Assembly: GCA_910585205.1 (NCBI GenBank)
Contig: CAJUCC010000017.1
Location: 1 to 52,032, forward strand
Length of the DNA: 52,032 nt
Direction: 5' to 3'
Source of the DNA: an uncultured Lachnospiraceae bacterium
GTDB taxonomy: Bacteria; Bacillota; Clostridia; Lachnospirales; Lachnospiraceae
The position numbers and the translations under genes were made by a program. Positions 1 to 7,857 of the stretch are shown here, piece by piece (the first letter of the stretch is position 1; every line of letters starts with the position of its first letter). The notes below the pieces were generated by a model that was given only the letters and a program-made list of their open reading frames with translations, was not told the DNA's origin and ran no database searches.

Positions 1-36
1 GATTCGGGAACTGCGGTTTTGAGAGGAGGGGCGCAT

Positions 37-765
37 ATGAATATAGCGCTTATCTTATCCGGCGGCACCGGCAGCAGGGCCGGAACGGATATTCCGAAAC
101 AGTATATCCGTGTGGCGGGGCGGGCGATTCTGACTTACAGCATCGGGGTGCTGTCCGCCCATCGGGACATCGACGGAATCCATATCGTGGCGGCCGCCTC
201 CTGGCGGGAGGCGATTACGGCGTGGCTGGCCGATTGCGACCGGGCAAAAAAATTCCGGGGGTTTTCCGAACCGGGAGCCAATCGGCAGCTTTCCATTTAC
301 AATGGGCTGCTTGATATCAAAGCCTGTGCGGACGATGCCGACAGGGTTTTGATTCACGACGCCGCGCGGCCGCTGTTGACGGCGGAGACGGTGTCGGCCT
401 GTCTGGCGGCTGCGGACGGCCATGAAGGCGTGATTCCGGTATTGCCGATGAAAGACACGGTATACGGGAGTACGGACGGGAAAACAATCAACGCCCTGCT
501 GGACAGGACGGAAATTTTTGCCGGACAGGCCCCGGAAGTGTTCCGGCTCGGAGCGTATCTGGATGCCAACCGACGGCTTTTGCCGGACCGGATTCTGGAG
601 ATCAACGGTTCCACGGAACCGGCCGTTATGGCGGGTATGGATATGGTGATGATACCGGGGGACGAGCGGAATTTTAAGATCACGACAGGCGGCGATCTGG
701 AACGGTTCCGCCGGCTTGTGGAAGAGAGAAAAGAGGGCGGAGATGAAAGCATGGGTATTGCATAA
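37..765 (+). CDS. IspD/TarI-family cytidylyltransferase
   Basis: This 242-residue protein belongs to the IspD/TarI nucleotidyltransferases, which transfer CMP from CTP to a sugar- or polyol-phosphate. The N-terminal nucleotide loop (LSGGTGSRAG followed by IPKQY) and the later segments IHDAARPL and DRTEIFAGQAPEVF fit the family. The ATG at 37 follows a GAGAGGAGGGG ribosome binding site; a TTG at 19 in the same frame would overlap that site and is rejected. The next gene is a GatD-like zinc dehydrogenase that overlaps its 3' end. That pairing recalls TarI/TarJ, which make CDP-ribitol for surface polymers, so a CDP-polyol role is inferred rather than the MEP isoprenoid step. The operon probably starts upstream of the window. 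Confidence 0.85.
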   Translation: MNIALILSGGTGSRAGTDIPKQYIRVAGRAILTYSIGVLSAHRDIDGIHIVAAASWREAITAWLADCDRAKKFRGFSEPGANRQLSIYNGLLDIKACADDADRVLIHDAARPLLTAETVSACLAAADGHEGVIPVLPMKDTVYGSTDGKTINALLDRTEIFAGQAPEVFRLGAYLDANRRLLPDRILEINGSTEPAVMAGMDMVMIPGDERNFKITTGGDLERFRRLVEERKEGGDESMGIA

Positions 766-1786
766 TATCGGGGACTGCAGACGGGAGGACGTTGCGGAGC
801 CGGTTCCGGCAGCGGGCGAAGTGCTGGTGGAGGTCGGGGCGGCAGGCATCTGCGGTTCGGATATTCCCCGCATATACCGGACCGGCGCGCATGTCCATCC
901 GCTGATTCCCGGGCATGAGTTTTCCGGCGTGGTCGTAAAGGCGGCGGACGCGCAGCGGGAATGGCTGCACCGGCGCGTCGGCGTATTTCCGCTGATACCG
1001 TGTCATGACTGCGGGCCATGCCGCAGCCGGCAGTATGAAATGTGCCGTCATTACGATTATCTGGGTTCACGCCGGGACGGCGGCTTTGCGGAATACGTGG
1101 CCGTACCGGCGGATAATCTGATCGCGCTGCCCGATACGGTGTCATTTGCGGAAGGGGCCATGATGGAGCCGATGGCGGTAGCGGTGCATGCCATGCGGCG
1201 GGCTGCTCTGACAAAGGCGGACCGGATTGTCGTCTGTGGTCTGGGGACGATCGGTCTTTTGCTTGTGATGTTTTTAAAGGAAGCCGGTATGGAGCATATC
1301 TTCGTGGTCGGCAATAAGGCGTTTCAGAGACAGGCCGCTGCCCGGCTGGGCGTGCCGGCAGACTGCTATTGCGACGCGGGCGGCGATGTGCAGGGATGGA
1401 TTGCGGAGCGCACAGGCGGCGCGGGAGCCGACGTCTTTTTTGAATGCGTGGGAAAACAGGAAACCGTTTCGCTGAGTGTTGACGGCACGGCGCCCGGCGG
1501 CCGGATCGTACTGGTCGGCAATCCCGCTTCGGATATGACATTGGAACGGGATCGTTACTGGAAAATTCTCCGCAGCCAGCTCAGCGTGACCGGTACATGG
1601 AATACGACGTTTACCCATGAGCCGGACGATGACTGGCATTATGTGCGAAAACGTCTGCAGGAGAGGCGGATTGACCCTGCGGCTCTGATTACGCACACGT
1701 TTCCGCCGGAAGAGGCCGGATATGGCTTTGCTCTTATGCGGGATAAAACGGAGGAATACGGTAAAGTTATGATAATCTTTTCCTAA
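743..1786 (+). CDS. Zinc-dependent alcohol dehydrogenase, galactitol-1-phosphate 5-dehydrogenase-like
   Basis: This is a medium-chain zinc dehydrogenase of 347 residues. Catalytic-zinc ligands are visible as C37 (GICGSD) and H58-E59 (GHEFSG), and the structural-zinc cysteines as C87, C90, C93 and C101. The Rossmann fold is marked by GLGTIGLL near residue 166. GSDIPRI and GSRRDGGFAEY closely resemble E. coli GatD, as I recall that sequence. The ATG at 743 overlaps the cytidylyltransferase by 23 bases, so the two are probably translationally coupled. Inferred role: NAD(P)-dependent polyol-phosphate/ketose-phosphate interconversion feeding the upstream enzyme, as TarJ feeds TarI. Substrate specificity cannot be read from the sequence. 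Confidence 0.85.
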   Translation: MKAWVLHNIGDCRREDVAEPVPAAGEVLVEVGAAGICGSDIPRIYRTGAHVHPLIPGHEFSGVVVKAADAQREWLHRRVGVFPLIPCHDCGPCRSRQYEMCRHYDYLGSRRDGGFAEYVAVPADNLIALPDTVSFAEGAMMEPMAVAVHAMRRAALTKADRIVVCGLGTIGLLLVMFLKEAGMEHIFVVGNKAFQRQAAARLGVPADCYCDAGGDVQGWIAERTGGAGADVFFECVGKQETVSLSVDGTAPGGRIVLVGNPASDMTLERDRYWKILRSQLSVTGTWNTTFTHEPDDDWHYVRKRLQERRIDPAALITHTFPPEEAGYGFALMRDKTEEYGKVMIIFS

Positions 1787-1844
1787 CTTCCTGCTTTCCT
1801 GCATATACTTGACAAAAGGAACAGGAAGCAGGATAAGGCGAAGC

Positions 1845-2645
1845 ATGGTAAACGAATATAAGGTTCTGGCCCGGGTCGGTCTGCTGTTTGTGATGATGTA
1901 TATGATCGGGGCCGGTCTGGCAGGAGGCGTGAATGTGTGGAAGGAGACTTCCGCCATAGCGCATGAGTCGAAGGACTGGGGGCTTGGATTCGGAGAAAGC
2001 GGGCAGAAACCGACGGGCAATACCGGGGCCGGGGAACTGGCAGAGTATGACGCCTGGTATGTGGGCGGCACACAGGAGAAAGTGATCTATCTTACCTTTG
2101 ATGCGGGATTTGAAAACGGAAACACACCGGCCATACTGGACGCGCTGAAAAAGCATCAGGTGTCGGCCACTTTTTTTGTCGTTGGCAATTATCTGGAAAC
2201 AAGCCCGGAACTGGTAAAACGGATGGCAGCGGAAGGGCATACGGTGGGAAATCATTCTTATCATCATCCCGATATGACCGTGAAATCGGAGGCGGAATTC
2301 GAGCAGGAAATCCGGCTGCTGGAAGAGAAATATAAAGAGATCACCGGCGGGGAACTGGCGAAATTTTACCGGCCGCCGCAGGGAAAATACAGCGCGGAGA
2401 CATTGAGACAGGCAAAAGCCATGGGGTATCAGACATTTTTCTGGAGTCTGGCCTACGTGGACTGGCTGGAAGACGACCAGCCCACGAAGGAGGAGGCGTT
2501 TGAAAAGCTGCTCGGCAGGATTCATCCCGGCGCCATTGTGCTCTTACATAGTACGTCTGCGACAAACGCGCAGATACTGGATGAACTGCTGACCGAGTGG
2601 GAGAAGATGGGATACCATATCCGCCCGCTCGGTGAGATTCAGTGA
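1845..2645 (+). CDS. pdaA: PdaA-like polysaccharide deacetylase
   Basis: This 266-residue protein has an N-terminal membrane anchor (about residues 8-30) and a NodB-type deacetylase domain. The motifs TFDAGFENG and HSYHHPD carry the expected metal and catalytic residues, RPPQGKYS follows, and LLHSTS lies near the C-terminus. A WGLGF lead-in and the AEYDAWYVG stretch before the domain match the delta-lactam de-N-acetylase PdaA, which helps form muramic-delta-lactam in spore cortex. The ATG at 1845 is chosen because the TTG at 1809 lies in a TTGACA-like stretch without a ribosome binding site. It converges on and overlaps the GerA gene by 7 bases, another spore function. Confidence 0.88.
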   Translation: MVNEYKVLARVGLLFVMMYMIGAGLAGGVNVWKETSAIAHESKDWGLGFGESGQKPTGNTGAGELAEYDAWYVGGTQEKVIYLTFDAGFENGNTPAILDALKKHQVSATFFVVGNYLETSPELVKRMAAEGHTVGNHSYHHPDMTVKSEAEFEQEIRLLEEKYKEITGGELAKFYRPPQGKYSAETLRQAKAMGYQTFFWSLAYVDWLEDDQPTKEEAFEKLLGRIHPGAIVLLHSTSATNAQILDELLTEWEKMGYHIRPLGEIQ

Positions 2646-4138
2646 CCCTGCTTTTTGCGTTCCCGCTTCCAGATATTGCCCGGCTGCGCCATATAGGTGG
2701 GCTTTCGGAAAAACAGCGTGGCGAGCGCTTTGCGGTTAAAGGGAAACAGCGGCCAGAAAAAGCTTTTTCCGGCGAAGGAGGGCGTTGTCAAAACGGAGAG
2801 AAAGACGAGCGCACAGCCGGCCAGAAATCCCCACAGACCGAACATCCCGGTGACGAGGAGCAGGAAGATGCGGTAACACCGCAGCCCTTCCGAAAAGGCG
2901 GTGCTGGAAAGCGCCAGTGAGGCCAGCATGGTGGCCGCCGCGTAAAACATCACCTCCAGCGAAACCCAGTGCAGGTCGATGGCGGCGTCGCTGAGAATCA
3001 GGCCGCCGACGATGGACAGGGCGCCGGAATACGAGGAAGGGCTGTGGGCCGCGGAATATTGGAACAAATCGAGCGCAAGCTCGGCAAACAGTGTGTACAA
3101 AAGCAGTCTGGCGCCGCTGAGCTGTTCGACGGGAAAGAGAGAGAGCGTGTCCGCGACAGCGGGAAAATAGGAGCCGAGCAGCAGAAATACAGGCAGCAGA
3201 AACAGACTGATAAAAATGCAGCAAAAGCGCAGCAGACGGCTGTAACTGCCGACTACGGGGCTTTTGTAATAGTCCTCCGGGCTCTGGGTAAACTGAAAGA
3301 TCGTACTCGGCAGGATCAGGGCGGAGGGAGAATTATCCACAAGGAGCAGGATATTTCCCTCCGTCAGATAGCTGCAGGCCACGTCGGGCCGCTGCGTCTG
3401 CTGGATGCTTGGCAGCGGATGATACCAGCGTTTGTGGACAAGTAGTTCTTCCAGACTTTTGGCGCCCATCGTCAGGGACGCCGCCCGTACGGCGTGCAGG
3501 CTTTCGTCAATCTTTTCCAGCAATGTCTCATCGACATAGCCGTCGATATAGGCGATGGCCACATCGGTGCGGCTGTCGGTTCCCACGGACCGCACGGCAA
3601 AGGTCAGACGGGGATTGCGGATGCGGCGCCGGATCAGATTGGCATTGAAAAGCATGGTTTCCACAAATCCGTCGCGGGCGCCCATCGTCACCCGCTCCGT
3701 TTCCGGTTCGGAAATGCTTCTGGCCGGATATGTGCGGGTATCGAGCAGAATAGCCTGTGAAAAGCCGTCCACAAGCAGGACGCACGGGCCGCTCAACACG
3801 GCGGAGACGATCGTATCCCAGTCGTCTGTCAGTTCTGTCTGTGCATAGCCGATCTTGGAGGCCATATACAGGGAAATGTCCTCGATCGTATTGTCTTTCA
3901 TATAGCAGGGATTTTGCAGATCGGAAAAAATTTCCTGCAGTACTTCTGTCCGGCACATACCGTTGATGCCGAGAAACCACGCGGCGGTATTTCCCAGGTA
4001 CAGATCCCGTGTAATCAGGTCAAAACTCTTTCCGAGCGGAAAGCGTTCGCCGGCCTGTTTTTTATTGTTTTCGAGTGATGTAGATAATTTCATGGTGTGG
4101 TAACTGCCTTCCCGATAAAAATAGCCGTATTGATGCAT
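2639..4138 (-). CDS. GerA-family spore germination protein
   Basis: This 499-residue protein is an A-subunit of the GerA germinant receptor family, which sits in the spore inner membrane. It has a long hydrophilic N-terminal half (about 1-290) with the family patterns SFDLITRDLYLGN and GPCVLLVDGFSQAI, then several hydrophobic segments between about 295 and 465. The basic C-terminal tail (FFRKPTYM) is also typical. The ATG at 4138 has GAGGA five bases upstream on the minus strand; an internal ATG at 4093 is a weaker alternative. No B or C subunit gene is adjacent, so it is an orphan A subunit here. Its stop overlaps the end of the pdaA-like gene. Confidence 0.9.
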   Translation of the reverse strand: MHQYGYFYREGSYHTMKLSTSLENNKKQAGERFPLGKSFDLITRDLYLGNTAAWFLGINGMCRTEVLQEIFSDLQNPCYMKDNTIEDISLYMASKIGYAQTELTDDWDTIVSAVLSGPCVLLVDGFSQAILLDTRTYPARSISEPETERVTMGARDGFVETMLFNANLIRRRIRNPRLTFAVRSVGTDSRTDVAIAYIDGYVDETLLEKIDESLHAVRAASLTMGAKSLEELLVHKRWYHPLPSIQQTQRPDVACSYLTEGNILLLVDNSPSALILPSTIFQFTQSPEDYYKSPVVGSYSRLLRFCCIFISLFLLPVFLLLGSYFPAVADTLSLFPVEQLSGARLLLYTLFAELALDLFQYSAAHSPSSYSGALSIVGGLILSDAAIDLHWVSLEVMFYAAATMLASLALSSTAFSEGLRCYRIFLLLVTGMFGLWGFLAGCALVFLSVLTTPSFAGKSFFWPLFPFNRKALATLFFRKPTYMAQPGNIWKRERKKQGH

Positions 4139-4160
4139 ATTGTCCTCACCGATGCGGGAA

Positions 4161-4189
4161 ATTATACGGAAGGCATTGCGGATTGTACA
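4161..4189 (-). promoter_or_regulatory. Possible promoter of the GerA gene
   Basis: On the minus strand a perfect TATAAT (4161-4166) lies 17 bases from TGTACA (4184-4189), a 4/6 match to the -35 consensus, just upstream of the GerA start at 4138. A forespore sigma factor would be expected for this gene, so the vegetative-type pattern may be coincidental. Confidence 0.35.
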
Positions 4190-4247
4190 TTCTGCACAAA
4201 AAAAGAGAAGAGTTTTCTTGAAAAAGATAAAAGTTGCGAAAAATGGG

Positions 4248-4276
4248 TTGACAATGTTTGGATAGATTGCTATACT
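4248..4276 (+). promoter_or_regulatory. Promoter of the PTS operon
   Basis: TTGACA (4248-4253) and TATACT (4271-4276) are separated by 17 bases, a near-consensus housekeeping promoter. Transcription would begin about 4283, some 40 bases before the antiterminator target, which fits a classic LicT-controlled leader. Confidence 0.85.
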
Positions 4277-4320
4277 GTCTATAGTTCTTAAGTAACAGAT
4301 TGTAAGACGGATATAAGAGA

Positions 4321-4348
4321 TGGATTGTTACTGGAAGCAGGCAAAACC
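4321..4348 (+). promoter_or_regulatory. RAT (ribonucleic antiterminator) site for a BglG/LicT-type regulator
   Basis: The leader carries GGATTGTTACTG, a short spacer and GCAGGCAAAACC, the characteristic halves of the RAT hairpin bound by LicT/SacY/GlcT proteins. Its 3' end (AAAACC) overlaps the 5' arm of the terminator that follows, so the two structures are mutually exclusive. The regulator is encoded immediately downstream and should autoregulate the operon. Confidence 0.9.
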
Positions 4349-4399
4349 AGATTTTATAAGTTAATCAGGGGTGATTGATTTATAAAATTTGGTTTTTTT
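4344..4399 (+). terminator. Conditional intrinsic terminator in the PTS leader
   Basis: The arm AACCAGATTTTATAA pairs with TTATAAAATTTGGTT, with one G-U pair, across a loop of about 20 bases, and runs into a T7 tract. It shares bases with the RAT site, so binding of the downstream antiterminator would block its formation. Confidence 0.88.
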
Positions 4400-4465
4400 A
4401 TTACAGCCGGAGACGCTGCAGTGTTTCCGGCACAGTTGTTACGGGTTTTCTGAAGGGGATAAAAA

Positions 4466-5302
4466 TTGGTTATCGAGCGAATTATAAATAACAGCGTAGT
4501 CAGCGCTCTGGATGAAAATGGCAGGGAAATCGTCGTGATGGGCAGCGGGATCGGCTTTGGGAAAAAGCGTGGCCAGACGTGCGACGAGAGCCGGATCGAA
4601 AAGATATTCCGGATGGAAGACGAGGATGTTCTGACCAGATTTCAGGATCTGCTGGCAAAACTCCCGCTGGAATATATCCAGGTATCCAACGACATCATCT
4701 CTTATGCGAAAAGGGAACTGGGGATTCCGCTGAATCAGAACGTATACATTACGCTGACGGATCATATCAGTTTTGCGCTGGAACGTTTTCAGGAAAATAT
4801 GAATTTTACAAACGCACTGCACAGTGAAATCCGGCGGTTTTACCCGACGGAATACGCGATCGGGCTGCATGCGCTGCAGTTGATCGAAGAAAAGACGGGA
4901 ACCCGGCTGCCTGAGGACGAAGCCTCATCGATTGCCCTGCATCTTGTAAATGCGGAACTGAACCTGCGGGTGCGGGACATGTGGGTTCTGACGGAAATCA
5001 TGGACAGAATCATGGAGCAGATCAGGGATTATCTGCCGATACAGAAAGCGGACAGTCTGGAAATGGATTGGCTGTTGTCCGATCTGAAATTTATGGTATG
5101 CAGGATGCTGACGCTGAAACCGTTAAAGGAGAACGGGGACAGCAGAATGCGTACTTATGTGGAAGCGTGCTGTCCGGAACTGATGAAGGCGGTGGCGGAT
5201 ACCGCAGCGCTTTTGCAGAAAGAATACAAATGTCATATGACAGAGGAAGAACAGTTGTATCTTGTCGTTATTTTATTGCGGATCCGGGATCTTTATGCGT
5301 AG
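4466..5302 (+). CDS. licT: LicT/BglG-family transcription antiterminator
   Basis: This 278-residue protein has an N-terminal RNA-binding CAT domain (1-56, with INNSVVSALDENGREIVVMG) and two PRD domains. Its role is to bind the RAT in the leader and prevent termination. PRD1 keeps both regulatory histidines, H100 (LTDH) and H159 (ALHLVNAE). In PRD2 the positions matching H207 and H269 of B. subtilis LicT are D206 (LSDLKF) and I269, so both phosphorylatable histidines are lost. The start is a TTG at 4466 with AAGGGG seven bases upstream. It leads an operon with EIIA, EI, HPr and EIICB. PRD1 inhibition by the NagE-like EIIB is the likely control; HPr-dependent PRD2 activation looks impossible. 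Confidence 0.92.
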   Translation: MVIERIINNSVVSALDENGREIVVMGSGIGFGKKRGQTCDESRIEKIFRMEDEDVLTRFQDLLAKLPLEYIQVSNDIISYAKRELGIPLNQNVYITLTDHISFALERFQENMNFTNALHSEIRRFYPTEYAIGLHALQLIEEKTGTRLPEDEASSIALHLVNAELNLRVRDMWVLTEIMDRIMEQIRDYLPIQKADSLEMDWLLSDLKFMVCRMLTLKPLKENGDSRMRTYVEACCPELMKAVADTAALLQKEYKCHMTEEEQLYLVVILLRIRDLYA

Positions 5303-5334
5303 TTTCCGGCGCCGCGGAGAGGAAGGAGAAAAAT

Positions 5335-5820
5335 ATGGGATTTTTGGGTGGTGTATTCAAGAAAAAGGATTTGGAGATCGGTTCGCCCTGCAGCGGGGTA
5401 TGCGTCAGCATCAAGGATGTGTCCGATCCGACTTTCAGTGAGGAGATACTGGGGAAAGGCATAGCTGTCAGGCCGGAAGACGGAAAGTTCTATGCGCCCG
5501 TAAACGGAACGATCAACACACTGTTTCCCACGAAACATGCCATCGGCATTACCTCCACCGAAGGCGTGGAAGTTTTGATCCATGTGGGACTGGACACAGT
5601 CAATCTGAAAGGGGAACATTTTACGACGCATACGGAGGCGGGAGCAACGGTATCCAAGGGTGATCTGCTTCTGGAGGCCGATCTGGATGCGATTGCGGCG
5701 GCAGGATATGACACGATTACACCGCTTCTGATCTGCAATTCGGGGAACTATGCGGATGTTGTTCCGAGTGTGGAAGGGAAAGTATCGCAGGGGGACTGCA
5801 TTCTTCGAATTAAAATATAG
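5335..5820 (+). CDS. crr: PTS EIIA component, glucose family
   Basis: This 161-residue soluble EIIA of the glucose superfamily carries phosphate from HPr to an EIIB domain. The paired histidines are H68 (TKHAIGI) and the phosphorylated H83 (LIHVGLDT). The ATG at 5335 follows GGAAGGAG. It stands free between the antiterminator (32 bases upstream) and ptsI (12 bases downstream). The EIICB encoded at the operon's end has no IIA domain of its own, so this protein is the likely donor to it. Confidence 0.93.
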   Translation: MGFLGGVFKKKDLEIGSPCSGVCVSIKDVSDPTFSEEILGKGIAVRPEDGKFYAPVNGTINTLFPTKHAIGITSTEGVEVLIHVGLDTVNLKGEHFTTHTEAGATVSKGDLLLEADLDAIAAAGYDTITPLLICNSGNYADVVPSVEGKVSQGDCILRIKI

Positions 5821-5832
5821 GAAGGTTGGAGT

Positions 5833-7458
5833 ATGATGGAAACTTATCATGGAAAGAGCGTGTTACAGGGGATAGCGCTCGGAAAACTGTATGTAATTGA
5901 AAAAAAAGAAAGTACCTGGACCAAAATGACGGTTGCGGATACGGAGAGCGAGGTTGCGCGTTTTCAGACGGCCAGAAAAGAGGCGATGGAGCAGCTTGAC
6001 GAACTGTATCAGGAGGCGATGGAGCAGGTTGGCGAAGAAAATGCCATGATCTTTGACGTGCACAAGATGATGCTGGAGGATCTGGATTATCTGGAAGCCA
6101 TCGAAAACCGCATTCGAACGGAGTCCGTCAATGCGGAATATGCGGTGACGGTGACAGGGGAAGAGTTCTCCGCCGTTTTTTCATCGATGGACGACGAGTA
6201 TATGAAGGCGAGAGCCGCCGATGTACTGGATATTTCCGGCCGGGTAGTCCGTGTCCTGGAAGGGCGGGAAGAACCGGGACTGCATACGAAAGAGCCGGTG
6301 ATAATCTTGGCGGACGATCTGTCGCCCAGCGAGACGATCGCGATGGATAAGACGAAGATACTGGCGTTTGTCACGAAACACGGCTCGGCCAATTCCCATA
6401 CGGCGATTCTGGCCCGTTCTCTCAATATTCCGTCTCTGGTCAATACCGATGTGGAGATTACCAGAGCATATCACGGAAAAGAGGCCGTCGTGGACGGCGT
6501 ATCGGGCACTCTTTTCATAGAACCGGACGAAGCGGTGCTGGAGGCAAAGCGCAGCGAGCAGACGGAGATCCGGGAACGCGAAGAAAAACTGAAACTGCTG
6601 ATCGGGCAGGAAAATGTCACCGCGGACGGGCGCCATATTCATTTATATGCCAATATGGGCAATGTGGAGGACGTGGAAAAGGTACTTGACAACGATGCCG
6701 GCGGTATCGGGCTGTTCCGCAGCGAGTTTCTGTATCTGGGCCGGGATACCTTCCCCACGGAGGAAGAACAGTTCCAGGCATATAAAGAAGTCATCTCACG
6801 TATGGGAGGCAAAAAGGTGATTATCCGCACACTGGACATCGGCGCGGATAAAAAGGCGGATTATTTTGAACTGGATGCGGAAGAAAATCCCGCGCTCGGC
6901 TTCCGGGCCATCCGTATCTGCCTGACAAGGCAGGAAATATTCCGCACACAGCTGCGTGCCATCTACAGGGCTTCGGCGTTCGGCACGGCGGCGATTATGT
7001 TCCCGATGATTATTTCGGTGGAAGAGATCCGCAGGATCAAAGCCATTGTGGAGGATGTGAAGGCAGAGCTGACAGGCGAAGGGATTTCCTTCGGCGACGT
7101 GGAACTGGGCATTATGATCGAGACGCCGGCGGCGGCGATGATAAGCGATGAACTGGCAAAAGAAGTGGCGTTTTTCAGCATCGGAACGAACGATCTGACG
7201 CAGTATACCCTTGCCATTGACAGACAGAACCAGAAGCTGGAACCTTTTTATGACGCCCATCATCCGGCGGTGCTGAAGCTGATTGAAATGACCATTCGGA
7301 ACGGACATAAGGAGGGCGCGTGGGTAGGTATCTGCGGGGAACTGGCTGCGGATGACACGCTGACGGAGACATTCCTCGATATGGGACTGGATGAGCTTTC
7401 CGTTTCCCCGGTTTATATTTTGAAGCTGCGGGATAAGATTCGCCATATCGGCGCGTAA
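5833..7458 (+). CDS. ptsI: PTS enzyme I (phosphoenolpyruvate-protein phosphotransferase)
   Basis: Enzyme I of 541 residues autophosphorylates from PEP and passes phosphate to HPr. The active histidine is H189 in GSANSHTAILARS; the PEP-binding C-terminal barrel shows FFSIGTNDLTQYTLAIDR and GICGELA. The length is slightly short of the usual 570-575 residues but all core motifs are present. ATGs at 5833 and 5836 follow AAGGTTGGAG. Here ptsI precedes ptsH, the reverse of the common ptsHI order, and lies inside an inducible sugar-specific operon. If it is the only EI gene, general PTS activity would depend on the antiterminator. Confidence 0.97.
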   Translation: MMETYHGKSVLQGIALGKLYVIEKKESTWTKMTVADTESEVARFQTARKEAMEQLDELYQEAMEQVGEENAMIFDVHKMMLEDLDYLEAIENRIRTESVNAEYAVTVTGEEFSAVFSSMDDEYMKARAADVLDISGRVVRVLEGREEPGLHTKEPVIILADDLSPSETIAMDKTKILAFVTKHGSANSHTAILARSLNIPSLVNTDVEITRAYHGKEAVVDGVSGTLFIEPDEAVLEAKRSEQTEIREREEKLKLLIGQENVTADGRHIHLYANMGNVEDVEKVLDNDAGGIGLFRSEFLYLGRDTFPTEEEQFQAYKEVISRMGGKKVIIRTLDIGADKKADYFELDAEENPALGFRAIRICLTRQEIFRTQLRAIYRASAFGTAAIMFPMIISVEEIRRIKAIVEDVKAELTGEGISFGDVELGIMIETPAAAMISDELAKEVAFFSIGTNDLTQYTLAIDRQNQKLEPFYDAHHPAVLKLIEMTIRNGHKEGAWVGICGELAADDTLTETFLDMGLDELSVSPVYILKLRDKIRHIGA

Positions 7459-7469
7459 CGTTGCATCGG

Positions 7470-7502
7470 ACGGTTCGGGCTGCATACATTGGCCGAAACC
7501 GT
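7470..7502 (+). other. Intercistronic hairpin between ptsI and ptsH
   Basis: ACGGTTCGG and CCGAAACCGT can pair with one bulged base across a 14-base loop. No T tract follows, so it is not a terminator; a role in mRNA processing or stability is only a guess. Confidence 0.35.
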
Positions 7503-7534
7503 TACATGAATAAACAGAAAAAGGAGAAAGAGAA

Positions 7535-7798
7535 ATGAAAACAGTAGAATATGTGATTACCGATCCGGTAGGACTGCATGCGAGACCGGCAGGACTTTTT
7601 GTAAAAAAAGCGTCGTCTTATCAGAGTAACATCACGGTTCAGAACACGGAAAACGACAAGTCGGCGGATGCAAAGCGGATTATGGCCGTTATGTCTCTGG
7701 GCGTGAAACAGGGCAATAAGATTATCCTCAGCATTGAAGGCGAGGACGAGGATACGGCTCAGGCGGAGTTAGAGGCATTCCTGAAAGAAAGCCTGTAA
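7535..7798 (+). CDS. ptsH: Phosphocarrier protein HPr (regulatory serine replaced)
   Basis: HPr of 87 residues receives phosphate from EI on H15 (GLHARPAG) and hands it to EIIA. The segment that in Bacillus HPr reads LKSIMGVMSLG, holding regulatory Ser46, reads AKRIMAVMSLG here, so the serine position is Arg48. HPr kinase could not phosphorylate this site, making the protein unsuited as a CcpA corepressor. Similar Arg variants occur in other Clostridia as far as I recall. The gene follows ptsI in the same operon with an AAGGAGAAAG ribosome binding site. Confidence 0.96.
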   Translation: MKTVEYVITDPVGLHARPAGLFVKKASSYQSNITVQNTENDKSADAKRIMAVMSLGVKQGNKIILSIEGEDEDTAQAELEAFLKESL

Positions 7799-7815
7799 CG
7801 ATAGATAAAAAATGA

Positions 7816-7837
7816 CATTCTGTGCCAGGTCAGAATG
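7816..7837 (+). other. Intercistronic hairpin between ptsH and nagE
   Basis: CATTCTG and CAGAATG form a perfect 7-bp stem with an 8-base loop just before the ribosome binding site of nagE. It lacks a T tract; it could tune the ratio of PTS transcripts, but this is inference. Confidence 0.35.
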
Positions 7838-7857
7838 AAAAGAAAGGGGTAGTAATT

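Noticed and set aside
354..1541. A 395-codon minus-strand frame over the first two genes
   Set aside because: It is antisense to the cytidylyltransferase and dehydrogenase, and its Pro/Arg-rich translation has no recognisable fold.
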